Shown in pieces: positions 1 through 9,338 of a stretch of DNA of 64,000 bases. Within the stretch, counting starts at the first letter, position 1. Each line of letters opens with the position of its first letter. A program made the position numbers and the translations under genes. This stretch comes from Roseibium aggregatum IAM 12614. Its GTDB lineage: Bacteria > Pseudomonadota > Alphaproteobacteria > Rhizobiales > Stappiaceae. The notes under the pieces are model-generated. The model made no database searches, was not told where the DNA came from, and was given only the letters and a program-made list of their open reading frames with translations. Location: contig NZ_AAUW01000011.1 in the NCBI RefSeq assembly GCF_000168975.1, positions 169,140 to 233,139 on the forward strand. The letters are read 5' to 3'.

Positions 1-281
1 ACCATGCGGCGGAAAACGACTACCTGCGTGATCTGGCCAAGCGTTTTGCAGGCGAGGAAAATGTCGCGGATCTTGCCCGCCCCTCCATGGGCGGTGAGGA
101 CTTTGGCTATTTCCTGGAGGAACGGCCGGGGTGCTACTTCATGCTCGGCACCGCCAGAACCGATCGCGACCCACCCCTGCACCACCCGAAGTACGACTTC
201 AACGACGACATTCTGCCCATCGGCACGAACTTCTGGGTCGCACTGGCGGAAGATTTCCTGTCCGGAAAAGCACGCGGATAA
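1..281 (+). CDS. M20-family amidohydrolase, C-terminal fragment
   Basis: The reading frame is open from base 3 to the TAA at 279-281; the start lies outside the window. The roughly 92 visible residues carry the C-terminal signature of M20 metallopeptidases of the hippurate hydrolase/N-acyl-amino-acid amidohydrolase type: MGGEDFGYF (the Glu-Asp region that closes the metal site), then PLHHPKYDFND and a final helix. These enzymes hydrolyse N-acyl or N-carbamoyl amino acids in the cytoplasm with two metal ions. Substrate cannot be told from this fragment. No terminator is obvious after it. Confidence 0.85.
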   Translation, partial: HAAENDYLRDLAKRFAGEENVADLARPSMGGEDFGYFLEERPGCYFMLGTARTDRDPPLHHPKYDFNDDILPIGTNFWVALAEDFLSGKARG

Positions 282-685
282 TCAACGCGAACCCAGCCTG
301 TCTGTGAACGGGGCGCCTGTTGCAACTCCAGCAAACAAGCGCCCCGCGCCACGCCTGCGCGATATTCGGACGACCGACACCAGGTCGGCCCTGCTTCCAC
401 CATGCCATTTTCCCTTGAGCAGGAACGCCTTTCCCGGCCAGCGGAAGCTTGTCCGGACGCCCTTCAGTCTGAAACGGACCACAGGCTTCCCTGAAGACCA
501 CCGATCGCTCATCGCTCAGCGAAACGAGACCCGCCCGCTCGCGAGGCAACCTGTGGCGCGAATTTTCGCTTCACTAAACGCAGACACTTGGTAGGATGTT
601 ATATGCCGCCGACAATGCAAAATTTATCAAAAACATGATGAAAGCGTCCCAGAACGCTAAGTCAGATTTAAAAATTCGGTGAATT
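282..685. other. gene-free stretch of about 400 bp
   Basis: Several frames stay open here, but none has a credible ribosome-binding site or recognisable protein. I see no RNA gene, repeat or clear terminator. The last 100 bases (about 585-685) are more AT-rich than the rest and probably hold the promoter of the secreted-protein gene that starts at 686. Confidence 0.5.
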
Positions 686-1459
686 ATGGCAGAGATTACC
701 AAGCGCAAGATGCTCGGTTTCCTTTCATTTATTGCATCTATTTTGGTTGCCTGGCTTACAGGCGCCACAAGTTCCGCAAAGGCCAGCAATCAGGCGCTGA
801 CAGATTCCGTCAAAAATACTTCCTGGCAGCTTTCCAGCGCACGGCAGATTTTTTCCAGAAGCACCCTGTTGCCGTTCGACGAGTCATTCGACCCGGCGGC
901 GACCGGCAGCATGCTGGAAAGTCCTGGCGGAAAACCGATCACTATCGCCGCGTATGAGAGCGAATCCCCAAGCGTCAAGGCCGGTTCCGGAAAGGAACCT
1001 GTCCGGCCGTTTTTCCTCATTCCGAAAGGCGACAACGAACCGACCACCATCGCCCGGGAAAGGGCCACACTTGAGCGCTTCCTGAACACGCGCGTTCGCG
1101 TGAAAAATGCCTGCGAACGGTGCAAGCAGAGGGTAAAGACCGGGCTTGAACCGGTCAGGTGCATCACCGAAGTGCTGAAGGACCTGGAGAACCGGCTTGC
1201 ACGCGAGGCGCAGAATGGTAGCGCGGTCGCGCAATCCGCCCTGCCCATTGTGCGCGAAATGGTGGTAAAAGTGGAGCAGGCAGAGAGCGGCGAAGCGGCC
1301 CTTGAAGCCGTGCGCGAAGGCATCAGCAAGGTTCAGCGCATTCAGATCGTCCGCTCGCAGGACACGGTGATCGCGAACCTGCAACAGCAACAGCGCGCCG
1401 TCCTGACAGAGACGATTGAGGCGGTCGAAATCAATCTGGCTTCGATGATTTCAATTTGA
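686..1459 (+). CDS. Secreted or membrane-anchored protein of unknown function
   Basis: This 257-residue protein begins with basic residues and a hydrophobic stretch (about residues 9-27, ending SSAKAS), which looks like a signal peptide or membrane anchor. The rest is polar, with a pair of cysteines in CERCKQR near residue 147, a third near residue 160, and a helical, charged, coiled-coil-like C-terminal third. I do not recognise a family. Its stop TGA overlaps the TTG start region of the caspase-like gene (1456), so the two are probably translationally coupled and act together, perhaps in the cell envelope. Confidence 0.7.
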   Translation: MAEITKRKMLGFLSFIASILVAWLTGATSSAKASNQALTDSVKNTSWQLSSARQIFSRSTLLPFDESFDPAATGSMLESPGGKPITIAAYESESPSVKAGSGKEPVRPFFLIPKGDNEPTTIARERATLERFLNTRVRVKNACERCKQRVKTGLEPVRCITEVLKDLENRLAREAQNGSAVAQSALPIVREMVVKVEQAESGEAALEAVREGISKVQRIQIVRSQDTVIANLQQQQRAVLTETIEAVEINLASMISI

Positions 1460-3456
1460 GTGAAATGCGGTTCCTGACCATGTACGTGTTTCCGGCCCGG
1501 CGACGTCTAGAGAGAGGTTTCGTGCTGGCGGTCATACTGCTCGCCGTCACGGTTGCCTGGCTGCCGCCATCGCGAGCCCAGCAACTCGTGCCTGACACGC
1601 GCATGGCACTCATCATCGGCAATTCCAACTACAAGGGCGAGAGGCTCCCCAATGCGCGCAACGATGCAGAAAGCATCGCTGCAACGCTGCAAACCCTCCG
1701 GTTCGACGTCACGCTCCTTCTGGATGCAACGCAAGAAGACTTCCTGAAGAAAACGGAAGAATTCTCGCAGGCCGTTGTCCAGCGTAACGCCAGCGTGGTT
1801 CTGGTCTATTATGCCGGCCATGGTGTTCAGCTGGCGGGCAAGAACTATCTTATCCCGGTCGATTCACGCATCAGCGACATCGACACACTGGTCAGCGACA
1901 GCATCCATTTCGATGAGTTGCTCAAGCTTGTCGGGCAAAGCAGCGCCTTCAAGATGGTCTTCCTCGACGCCTGCCAGAACAATCCGTTTCAGGATCGCAT
2001 CAAGAGCCTGGAAGTTGGCCTGGCACCTCCGCCGGATGTCAGCGGGTTCCTGATCGGTTACGCCACTCAGCCGGGCAAGGTTGCCTATGACGGTGCGGGA
2101 GACAACAGCCCCTACGCCTCGGCGCTCCTGTCCTACATGCATGCATCCGGCCGCGAGGTGCTGTCCGTACTGTCGGATGTGAACCAGAACGTGCGCAAGG
2201 TCACGGGCGGTGCCCAGGTTCCCTATGTTCAGTTTTCCGTCAAACCGGATTTCTACTTCAAGCCCGGTCCGGAAACGGACGGAGACCTGGAAGTCGGGCT
2301 CTGGAAGCTGTCGGCGCAGCAGGAAGATCCGAAGCTGATCCAGCTGTATTTGCAGCGCTATCCGGAAGGAAGGTTCGTCGACGAGGCACAAAAGATACTC
2401 GAGCGGACCCTGAAGGATACAAATGGCACGCTGCCGGCCCCTTCGGTCAGTCTCGCAAGTCTGGAAGACGACATCTGGTCGAATGCGCTGGCCTCCCGGA
2501 ACCAGGCCTTGCTGCAATATTACATCGAGCGCTTTCCGGACGGGCAATATCTGGAACAGGCAAAAACGCTTGTCACCCAGATGGTGCCAGACAACCCGAA
2601 CAATCTGACGCCATCGGAACTCTGCAGACGATTTGCCACCCATCCGAACGATTCCACCGTCATCTATCGCGGTGTATCGCTGAACCTCCTGGCCAAGAAT
2701 TCCGGAGCTGCCATTCACTCCTGCGAGCAGGCCGTCAAGGACTACCCGGACGTACCGCACTACAAGGCCCTGCTTGCAAGAGCACGCGCAGCCGCCGGCG
2801 ATACGAAGATCGCCGTCGACCTCTACCAGCAGGCAGCGGCGGCAGGCGATACGCGGGCGCTGGTCAGCCTTGGCCTTCTCCATGAACTCGGCCAGGGCCT
2901 GCCGAAGGACCTTCTGAAAGCCCGCGAGTTGTTCGAACAGGCCTATGCCAACGGCAGTGCGGATGGTGCCATCAACCTCGCCGTTTCCCTCTATAACGGC
3001 ACGGGAGGGTCAAGGGATGTTCCACGCGCGATCACCCTTCTGGAATATGCTTCCTCGGAAGGTGCCGCCAGAGCGACCTACAATCTCGGCGTCTTTGCCA
3101 AGGAAGGCATCTACAAGACCCAGGAAGACGCCGCCGCCTACTTCGAGCTTGCCGCGCAGCAGGGATATGCGGAAGGCGCCCTTGCCGCCGCGGCCATCTA
3201 CGACGAAGGGTTCCACACCGACAAATCCCCGCAAAAAGCCTCCGAGCTGCTGCTGTCTGCCCTGACGGCAGACAGCGGTGAGACGCTCGCAAAAATATCC
3301 GCCGAAGCCCGGAGCTGGTCGCGCGATACCATCCTTGAAATCCAGACCCGATTGCAGTCTGCCGGCTATTACGAGGGCACGCTGGACGGCGTCCCGGGCC
3401 CACTCTTCAACCGCGGACTGGAGTCGTGGCGGCTCTATGGTGGCTCCCCATCGTGA
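1456..3456 (+). CDS. Caspase-like (peptidase C14) protein with Sel1 repeats and PG-binding-like tail
   Basis: The N-terminus has a signal-anchor-like segment (about residues 20-42). A caspase p20-like domain follows from MALIIGNSNY (about residue 50) with the catalytic His in YYAGHGVQ and the catalytic Cys in FLDACQNNPF. The middle is tetratricopeptide-like; residues about 450-600 are Sel1-type repeats, and the last 40 residues (LEIQTRLQSAGYYEG, DGVPGPLF) resemble a peptidoglycan-binding domain 1. Related proteins are arginine/lysine-directed cysteine proteases (EcoDsr/orthocaspase group). The first usable codon is TTG at 1456, overlapping the upstream stop; ATG at 1465 or 1480 are alternatives. 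Sel1 repeats and the tail suggest action at the envelope. Confidence 0.85.
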   Translation: MSEMRFLTMYVFPARRRLERGFVLAVILLAVTVAWLPPSRAQQLVPDTRMALIIGNSNYKGERLPNARNDAESIAATLQTLRFDVTLLLDATQEDFLKKTEEFSQAVVQRNASVVLVYYAGHGVQLAGKNYLIPVDSRISDIDTLVSDSIHFDELLKLVGQSSAFKMVFLDACQNNPFQDRIKSLEVGLAPPPDVSGFLIGYATQPGKVAYDGAGDNSPYASALLSYMHASGREVLSVLSDVNQNVRKVTGGAQVPYVQFSVKPDFYFKPGPETDGDLEVGLWKLSAQQEDPKLIQLYLQRYPEGRFVDEAQKILERTLKDTNGTLPAPSVSLASLEDDIWSNALASRNQALLQYYIERFPDGQYLEQAKTLVTQMVPDNPNNLTPSELCRRFATHPNDSTVIYRGVSLNLLAKNSGAAIHSCEQAVKDYPDVPHYKALLARARAAAGDTKIAVDLYQQAAAAGDTRALVSLGLLHELGQGLPKDLLKARELFEQAYANGSADGAINLAVSLYNGTGGSRDVPRAITLLEYASSEGAARATYNLGVFAKEGIYKTQEDAAAYFELAAQQGYAEGALAAAAIYDEGFHTDKSPQKASELLLSALTADSGETLAKISAEARSWSRDTILEIQTRLQSAGYYEGTLDGVPGPLFNRGLESWRLYGGSPS

Positions 3457-3502
3457 CGTCCGGCAAGATCGATTGAGAGATTTCGTGGGGGCAGACCGGC
3501 AT

Positions 3503-5686
3503 ATGGAGTTTGATGTCCTTTACCTGGCCGACCTGCGCTTTCCCGGCGGAACGTCCACGTCGCTCAAATACGATCTGCGCGCCTGCAAGCAGGCCGGGCT
3601 GAGAGCCGGTATCCTTCCGCTCCGTTCCCCGCTGTTTTCCAGAAACCGGATCTTGAACGCCTCCGTGCTGGCCGAGATCAGGTCCACCGGCACCATCATC
3701 GTTCCGCAAAACGAACGGCCACGGGCCAGGGTCGCACTGCTCTATCACCCGTCCTTGCTGGACAAACGGGTGCACTGCCGGACGCGTTTCGATGCGCAGG
3801 CCTGTTACCTTGTCGTGCATCAGACGATCCGGAACCGGGACGGGCAACGTGCCTTCCCGTCAGATCACTGGTCAACGCTCCTCACCGACTGGTATGGCCA
3901 CGCGCTGAAACTCCTTCCGGTGAGCGGGATCGTGCGCGAAGATCTCGCCAGAAACGGCCTCTCGCATGCCCTGCATGCCGGCAACTGGGAAAACCTGATC
4001 GATCTGGCCGATTATCCGCAGAAACAATTCCGAAACCCGAAGTCCCCCCTGATCATCGGCCGTCACAGCCGCCCGAGCACCGACAAATGGCCTTCCCTGC
4101 CGGTTGCCACGACCTGCTATCCGCAATCACCGGACTTTGCCTTCCGCATGATGGGCGTGCCGCAGGCATTTCTGGACCAGTTCGAAGATCTGCCGTCAAA
4201 CTGGCAGGTCTTGCCGTTCTCGAAGGAACCGGTTTCAGGCTTTCTTCAAGGGCTCGACATCTACAGCTATTTCCATTCCCGTGCGCTTGTCGAAGCTTTC
4301 GGATATGGCGTTCTCGAAGCCCTTGCGACCGGCCTTCCGTGCGTCCTTCCACCCTATATGGAAACCAGTTTTTCCGACGCCTGCCTTTATGCGGAGCCGG
4401 ACGAGGCTCCGCGGGTCTATGAGCGGCTTCGTTCTGATCCTTGCCTCTTTGAAACGACCTCCCGCAAGGCACGCGGATTTGTGGAAGAGCGGTTCGGCCT
4501 CGACCAGTTCCGGGCGAAATTCGACAAGGTCGCCGACCCATCCTTCACCGCCCTACCCGCCCCTAAAAAGCGCAGAGCCGCACCTGCACCGGTCATCATG
4601 ACCGTCACCTCGAACGGCGTCGGCCTCGGGCATCTCTCCCGGCAGCTTGCCATCGCCAGGGCCATCGGCCCACGCGCGAATGTCGTTTTCTTCTCCCTTT
4701 CCGAGGCGATCGAAATCGCCAGATCCATGGGGTATCTCGCCGAATTCAGGCCCTTCCGGCAGAGACTGGAATTGGATTTCGAAGCCTGGAACAGCTATTT
4801 CTTCCAGGAAATGCGAGAGGCGCTCAGCCACTACAAGCCTTGCCTCACCCTGTTTGACGGCAACTTGCCTTACGCGGGTTTCGTCGACGCGGTTGAAAGC
4901 TACGGCCAGGCCACCAGCGTCTGGATCCGGCGCGGCCTCTGGCGCACGCCCCAGCCCAACAGCATCTCCCGTGAAGGCTTTTTCGATGCGATCATCGAAC
5001 CTGGAGAATTGTGCGCGCCCCTGGACGAAGGCCATTCACGCCCCAACCCCAACAGCGTCGCCCGGGTCGACCCGGTGTTGATGACGCCGAGAGATCAGCT
5101 GTTTGACAGAACCACCGCAAGGCGGGTGCTGAAGCTGCCGGAGGACGCGATCCTTTGTCTGGTGCAACTCGGTTCGGAAGCCAATTTCGACATGTCCCTT
5201 CCCCGCGCCCGACTGCTGGAGTTTCTGGACAGGCACCCGGACGTGATCGCGGTCGATGTCAGATCCCCGCTCCATTTCGAGGAACAGGCGGATTTCCATG
5301 AGCGTCTGGTGATGCGGAAGGTGTATCCGCTCGGGCAGTACCTGAGGGCCTTCGACTTCGCGGTCTGTGCCGCCGGATACAACACCTTTCATGAAAACAT
5401 CGCCGCCGCGCTGCCGTCGATCTTCATTCCGAACAGCAACCCGATCATGGATGTGCAGGAGGCACGCGCGGAATATGGCGCCCGGGCAGGATGGAACCTC
5501 ACCGCATCTGCCGAGGATCCTTATGCAATCGGAGAACAGCTTGTGCAGATGTTCGACCCCGACTTCCGCCAGTCCTTGACCCGGTCGTGCCTCAGAAAGG
5601 CCGGCTGGTGGAACGGCGCTTCGCAGATCGCGGAGCTTTTGCAGGCGATCGCCCAGCTTCCCGCAAATCCCCTGGAGGACCGTTGA
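3503..5686 (+). CDS. Two-domain glycosyltransferase (GT4-like plus MurG-like)
   Basis: The frame is open further upstream, but ATG 3503 begins a clean alpha/beta fold (MEFDVLYLADLRFPGG) just after the caspase-like gene; GTG 3485 is an alternative. The first half (to about residue 350) looks like a GT-B enzyme, with FHSRALVEAFGYGVLEALATG resembling the E-x7-E sugar-nucleotide motif. The second half starts at about residue 368 (TSNGVGLGHLSRQLAIARA), as in MurG/UDP-glycosyltransferases, and contains AAGYNTFHENIAAALPSIFIP near its end, the GT28-type donor loop. A fusion of two GT-B modules in one 727-residue chain is unusual. The sugars are unknown; the neighbours suggest a surface polymer. Confidence 0.75.
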   Translation: MEFDVLYLADLRFPGGTSTSLKYDLRACKQAGLRAGILPLRSPLFSRNRILNASVLAEIRSTGTIIVPQNERPRARVALLYHPSLLDKRVHCRTRFDAQACYLVVHQTIRNRDGQRAFPSDHWSTLLTDWYGHALKLLPVSGIVREDLARNGLSHALHAGNWENLIDLADYPQKQFRNPKSPLIIGRHSRPSTDKWPSLPVATTCYPQSPDFAFRMMGVPQAFLDQFEDLPSNWQVLPFSKEPVSGFLQGLDIYSYFHSRALVEAFGYGVLEALATGLPCVLPPYMETSFSDACLYAEPDEAPRVYERLRSDPCLFETTSRKARGFVEERFGLDQFRAKFDKVADPSFTALPAPKKRRAAPAPVIMTVTSNGVGLGHLSRQLAIARAIGPRANVVFFSLSEAIEIARSMGYLAEFRPFRQRLELDFEAWNSYFFQEMREALSHYKPCLTLFDGNLPYAGFVDAVESYGQATSVWIRRGLWRTPQPNSISREGFFDAIIEPGELCAPLDEGHSRPNPNSVARVDPVLMTPRDQLFDRTTARRVLKLPEDAILCLVQLGSEANFDMSLPRARLLEFLDRHPDVIAVDVRSPLHFEEQADFHERLVMRKVYPLGQYLRAFDFAVCAAGYNTFHENIAAALPSIFIPNSNPIMDVQEARAEYGARAGWNLTASAEDPYAIGEQLVQMFDPDFRQSLTRSCLRKAGWWNGASQIAELLQAIAQLPANPLEDR

Positions 5687-5689
5687 ACC

Positions 5690-6127
5690 GTGTCTTTCAA
5701 ACAAAGCCTTCGCAAAATCGGACTGCGGGTTGCCCTTGGCAGCATTCGCAAGCTCGAGGCCAACACAAAGCAAAATGCAGCCCTCCTGTCGGACCACCGC
5801 AGGCAGGGGACCGTCGCACTGGTCTGGGCGCTTGATGAGGCGGGGGACCACCTTTCCAGCGCCTTGAAGGACCAGCTGGAGAAGCTTGCCGAATTCGAAA
5901 CGGTGGTCGTCGTCTGCCCGCCCAGGTTCTTTTCGGCGCTCCGAAGCAGAGGCCTCTTTTTCGAAACCCTGCCACCGCCGTCGGACCTTTCCCGCAGCGG
6001 TGTCTCCGCCAATTGGGATCTCTATCTCAAACGCCGGATAGCCCGCATTCGGGAAAGCTGGGCACCGGACTTCGAATTCACCGTCGGCCCTGCCCCGGAA
6101 ACCTATCTCCTGTCGCTCCTGACATGA
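5690..6127 (+). CDS. Hypothetical protein next to the glycosyltransferase
   Basis: The start is GTG at 5690, three bases after the upstream stop, with a TGGAGGA ribosome site at 5673-5679, so it is the last gene of the glycosyltransferase operon. The 145-residue product has a basic amphipathic N-terminus and a central beta-alpha unit (FETVVVVCPPRFFSALRSRGL) that recalls part of a Rossmann or GT-B fold. I do not recognise a family. It ends two bases before the convergent sulfotransferase stop, so it may be a remnant of a longer protein. Confidence 0.6.
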   Translation: MSFKQSLRKIGLRVALGSIRKLEANTKQNAALLSDHRRQGTVALVWALDEAGDHLSSALKDQLEKLAEFETVVVVCPPRFFSALRSRGLFFETLPPPSDLSRSGVSANWDLYLKRRIARIRESWAPDFEFTVGPAPETYLLSLLT

Positions 6128-6129
6128 GA

Positions 6130-6960
6130 TCAGACATAACCATCCGCTGAAAACACCTCTGGCTCGGCAAAGGCATAGTCCAGCAAGCAAGCCTGCTGCA
6201 GCACATCCCGAATGAGGTCTCCTTTCGCGATCGACCGGAACGGATCGGCTTCCCGCTCCTGCTTGAAATCCGGGATCAGGCTGAAGTCGAAGGCGGTGAG
6301 CGCACAGACGCCCTGATACGTCCGCTGCAAGCTGTAAAAGGCGATCTGAGCCGGTTGATTGAGATCCGCGCCATAGGAAAGATGCCGAACGTTGAGCCCC
6401 GCAGTCAGCACCCTTTCCGATAGAAACTGAAACCAGTCGTCAGTGGCTCTGGCGTCTTCCAGAAACCCTTCCATCGTGATCTCCGGTTTCAGCGATGTCG
6501 TGTCGACCCGCTTCCAGGCTCCGAGCTGCCGGGCTTTGACGAGAGAGATATATCTCGCAAGCCTTTCCCGTGTGAGAAAGCTGCAGGAACAGTCAAACTT
6601 GAACAGAATGTCTTCGATCGATCTGCCGGCCAGTTGCTTCGGCAGGATCGAGTAACACAGATAGTCGTATCCAAGGCGGTCGCAGACTGCGGAGAGCGCG
6701 TTGAGAAAGACAACCGGATCTTCCCTGACATAGTTGGCGAGCGCTCTCGCCTTCCCCAGGTCGACCTCAATGCCGCATTCCTCTTCCAGCATGCCGATAA
6801 ACTCCGGCGTCTGCGCTTCAAGACCGAAGGGGGACGACGGATTGAACAGCTCTCCAAGCACGACGGCCTTTTCAAGCCCGTGCTGCATCATGATCTGGTG
6901 CAGATGCGTGCCGCTTCGTCCCGATGAGAGCAGGATGAGATGATGCACCATGGCTTTCAC
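6130..6960 (-). CDS. Stf0/NodH-like sulfotransferase
   Basis: Sulfotransferases of this type move sulfate from PAPS onto a sugar hydroxyl. The N-terminal LILLSSGRSGTHLH is the 5'-phosphosulfate-binding loop (family form S-x-R-S-G-T/S). The rest of the 276-residue chain has the length and helical pattern of Stf0/LPS sulfotransferases, though the 3'-phosphate-binding Ser/Arg cannot be placed with certainty. It overlaps the start of the SPASM protein by four bases (ATGA-type), so both are co-translated. In this cluster the acceptor is probably a cell-surface glycan. Confidence 0.75.
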   Translation of the reverse strand: MKAMVHHLILLSSGRSGTHLHQIMMQHGLEKAVVLGELFNPSSPFGLEAQTPEFIGMLEEECGIEVDLGKARALANYVREDPVVFLNALSAVCDRLGYDYLCYSILPKQLAGRSIEDILFKFDCSCSFLTRERLARYISLVKARQLGAWKRVDTTSLKPEITMEGFLEDARATDDWFQFLSERVLTAGLNVRHLSYGADLNQPAQIAFYSLQRTYQGVCALTAFDFSLIPDFKQEREADPFRSIAKGDLIRDVLQQACLLDYAFAEPEVFSADGYV

Positions 6961-8078
6961 CCTTGCACACCCTGATCAGGCATTCCGCCTGAACACCGCG
7001 CCCCTGAAACGTCCCTGCGCTGGGGCGTAGGTCCCAGATCATCGATGATGACGTCCGGCGCTTCCAGAACAGGGTCTTCGAGGATCAACTGCAACGCCTC
7101 ATAATCGGCATGGCGAGGGTCTGCGACATCCACCGAGTGGCAGGCGTCTGCCTCTCGCTGACCGCGAAACCGTTGGAAGAGAACGCCTGTTGCCCCAACC
7201 TGACGTGCCAGACGAACAAAGTCCGGCATCTCTGTGAAGTTCTCCTGCCGGATGACAAACAACACCTGGAAGGTGTCTACGGCCTTCAACCTGCGCAAAT
7301 GGCCAAGGAAATACAGATTGGGCATGAGCTGCCCCAAATGCCTGCCTGGCCGCAGCTCGGCATAGGTTTCCGGGGTCGCGGCATCGACGGACACATGAAC
7401 GCTGCCGACATGCCCCCAAAGATCCAGCCGGTTCCAGACGGCTTCCGTCAGCAGCAGGTCATTGGTGTGAAGGTCGAGTGCCTTTCGCGGTTCTGCCTCC
7501 GCGCAATAGGTCTTCAGGAAGTTCAGAAAGTGCCGGCTGGCAAATGGTTCGCCGTTGCCGCCGATGGTTATCCGGTCAGCTTTCGCCAGAAAGCGCGCAT
7601 ACGGTTCATTGAAAATCCAGTCGAGCCGGTCGGCATCGTATTTTTTCAGTTGAACCGGCTTTGTCCCTCGGGAAGGACAGGCCGTGTTGCTGCTCAGGTC
7701 GTGACCGAGGCTGGCGCGTGTTGGAGGCTTCTCCAGTCGGGTCCTGCCACTGTTGATGATCTCTCCATACCAGGCGACCGCAGCAGACATTTCCTTTGAC
7801 GACAGGATCGCCTCACGCTTCGGAAGATCACGCCCCGCGATACGTGGGCATTCCAGACGGCTGCAATGGGAAAAGTCGCCCTCAAGGATCGACCGCCGTA
7901 TTTCCCGGGCCTTGGGCGAGTTCCAGGCGCTTTCAGGATCGTCAGAAAGACTGCCGATCGCAGCCGGTTGCCACGCGGCCGGACAGAAGTGAATATCCTG
8001 GTTCGGCTGGGTCTCGATCCGGTCGAACGGATTGGAACAAAAGCGCTGGCGCAGCCAGGTGTCGTCAGGCCTATCCAT
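6957..8078 (-). CDS. SPASM-domain protein with degenerate radical-SAM motif
   Basis: The N-terminal 80 residues look like a SPASM domain (FCSNPFDRIETQ, FCPAAW, HCSRLECPRI). A radical-SAM-like barrel follows (ITIGGNGEPFASRHFLNFLK, LHTNDLLLTEAVW, VHVSVDAATPETYAELRPG). At the expected iron-sulfur motif the sequence is LSSNTACPSRG: compared with C-N-x-x-C-P-x-C the first Cys is Ser and the last is Arg. I checked this on the minus strand around 7680-7690. Relatives with the SPASM domain first occur next to glycosyltransferases. Without the three cysteines the normal 4Fe-4S/SAM chemistry is unlikely, so it may be inactive or have a binding role. Confidence 0.75.
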   Translation of the reverse strand: MDRPDDTWLRQRFCSNPFDRIETQPNQDIHFCPAAWQPAAIGSLSDDPESAWNSPKAREIRRSILEGDFSHCSRLECPRIAGRDLPKREAILSSKEMSAAVAWYGEIINSGRTRLEKPPTRASLGHDLSSNTACPSRGTKPVQLKKYDADRLDWIFNEPYARFLAKADRITIGGNGEPFASRHFLNFLKTYCAEAEPRKALDLHTNDLLLTEAVWNRLDLWGHVGSVHVSVDAATPETYAELRPGRHLGQLMPNLYFLGHLRRLKAVDTFQVLFVIRQENFTEMPDFVRLARQVGATGVLFQRFRGQREADACHSVDVADPRHADYEALQLILEDPVLEAPDVIIDDLGPTPQRRDVSGARCSGGMPDQGVQG

Positions 8079-8140
8079 GCAGTTTGCCCGGAAAAATCAT
8101 CGCAGGGTTCCCAAACTCGCAAGGTGCCCTCTTTGAAAAG

Positions 8141-9028
8141 TCAGACACCATGCGCCTTCTCAACCTCCCTGAAGGCGGCCGCAACCAGATCCTTGTCGAT
8201 CCCCTTGAACGCAAGATACCTGTCGGAAAGCTGAAGCTTCTCCACTTTCTCTAATCGCTGCCGGTCGTCTCCTGCATAGTCGTGATGCATCACCGCCCCC
8301 GGTTGATACAGGAATTGCTTCGCATCCATATCGCCCAGCATCCGGCAACAAAGATCCATGCCTTCGTGGCCCGCCAGAAGCGGATCAAATCCGCCGTATT
8401 TTTCGAAGGCTGCCGCCCGCCAGGCGGAAAACCCCTCCGTCGTCGGAGGCGCCGGTTTCAGACTGTCACCGAGATCGTAGTGGTTGCCTGTCAGTCCGGC
8501 ACCGGACTTCGGCGCAATGCGCCCGCGCACAGCCACTGCCCCGCGTTCGATCAAGGTGCCGGCAAGCAGCTCGAGATCTGCCGCGCCCGTCGATGCGTCG
8601 TCGTCCAGAAACAGAAGGCACTCCCCACGGGCGACATAGGCCCCCACATTTCGCGCCGCCGAGCAACCGATATTCTCCGGCAATCTGAACATCCGCGCCT
8701 TGTCCGCATACGGGCCGGACGCCCCCTCCGCAACTTCGAGCCCGTTGCCGACAAAAATCAATTCAACGTCCGGGCGACGGATGAAATCCTCAATCCCCCG
8801 CCCAACCTCGCAAGCTTCCAAACCGCTCCGATGCGAAACGACAATCACCGAAACCTTGGTGCCATATATGTTTTGAAGATTTTCCGTCTGGGCGAAGCGA
8901 TGAATTTTCGCGTAGACCTCCTGCAGGCAGGCGGAAACGGCATGCTGAGCATCAGCGAAATCGCCGCTCTCGAAATGACCTGCTGCCTGCGCATAGGAAG
9001 CCAAACGCACGTTCCCGCTCATGTCCAA
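8141..9028 (-). CDS. Family 2 glycosyltransferase
   Basis: GT2 enzymes are inverting, GT-A-fold transferases. Here a 55-residue N-terminal helical extension precedes VSVIVVSHRSG (start of the fold), NIGCSAARNVGAYVARGECLLFLDDDAS (nucleotide-sugar site and DxD metal motif), and GHEGMDLCCRMLGD (ED-like catalytic acid region). No membrane segments are visible, so it should act on the cytoplasmic side. It heads a minus-strand group with the SPASM protein and the sulfotransferase (62-base gap), which supports a shared role in a modified glycan. Confidence 0.85.
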   Translation of the reverse strand: MDMSGNVRLASYAQAAGHFESGDFADAQHAVSACLQEVYAKIHRFAQTENLQNIYGTKVSVIVVSHRSGLEACEVGRGIEDFIRRPDVELIFVGNGLEVAEGASGPYADKARMFRLPENIGCSAARNVGAYVARGECLLFLDDDASTGAADLELLAGTLIERGAVAVRGRIAPKSGAGLTGNHYDLGDSLKPAPPTTEGFSAWRAAAFEKYGGFDPLLAGHEGMDLCCRMLGDMDAKQFLYQPGAVMHHDYAGDDRQRLEKVEKLQLSDRYLAFKGIDKDLVAAAFREVEKAHGV

Positions 9029-9338
9029 TCATGAAGACCGTTGAGGTGTGTGCACATCCGTTCATCGTTGCAGCACGTGGCTGACGTGATCGACGATGTG
9101 GCCCACATGGGGCTCCCTCAGGCCGTCCGATTAAAGCTAAGCGGCTAACAAGGCCTCGTCCAGCACACCCATCATTTTTCCGCTTCATCACCTACCAGAT
9201 GGCTCCAACCAGCCCTCGGGATACAGGACACCTGCCTCTCCAGCTCTGTCAGCCCCTTAAAGAAAAAGCCGAAACAGCAAACCTGCACGAAAAGCTGGCA
9301 CTGTTCGTCTCGCAAACATCAATGGAAGAAAAGAAAAG
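9029..9338. other. gene-free stretch of about 310 bp
   Basis: I find no credible coding sequence. It separates the start of the GT2 gene (minus) from the 3' end of the tRNA and presumably carries the GT2 promoter. Short GTGG/CCAC-rich self-complementary patches near 9085-9115 could fold but have no recognised function. Confidence 0.4.

Noticed and set aside
4..594. 196-codon open frame on the plus strand
   Set aside because: It overlaps the M20 gene in another frame and has no ribosome site or recognisable domain; it is a GC-driven shadow frame.
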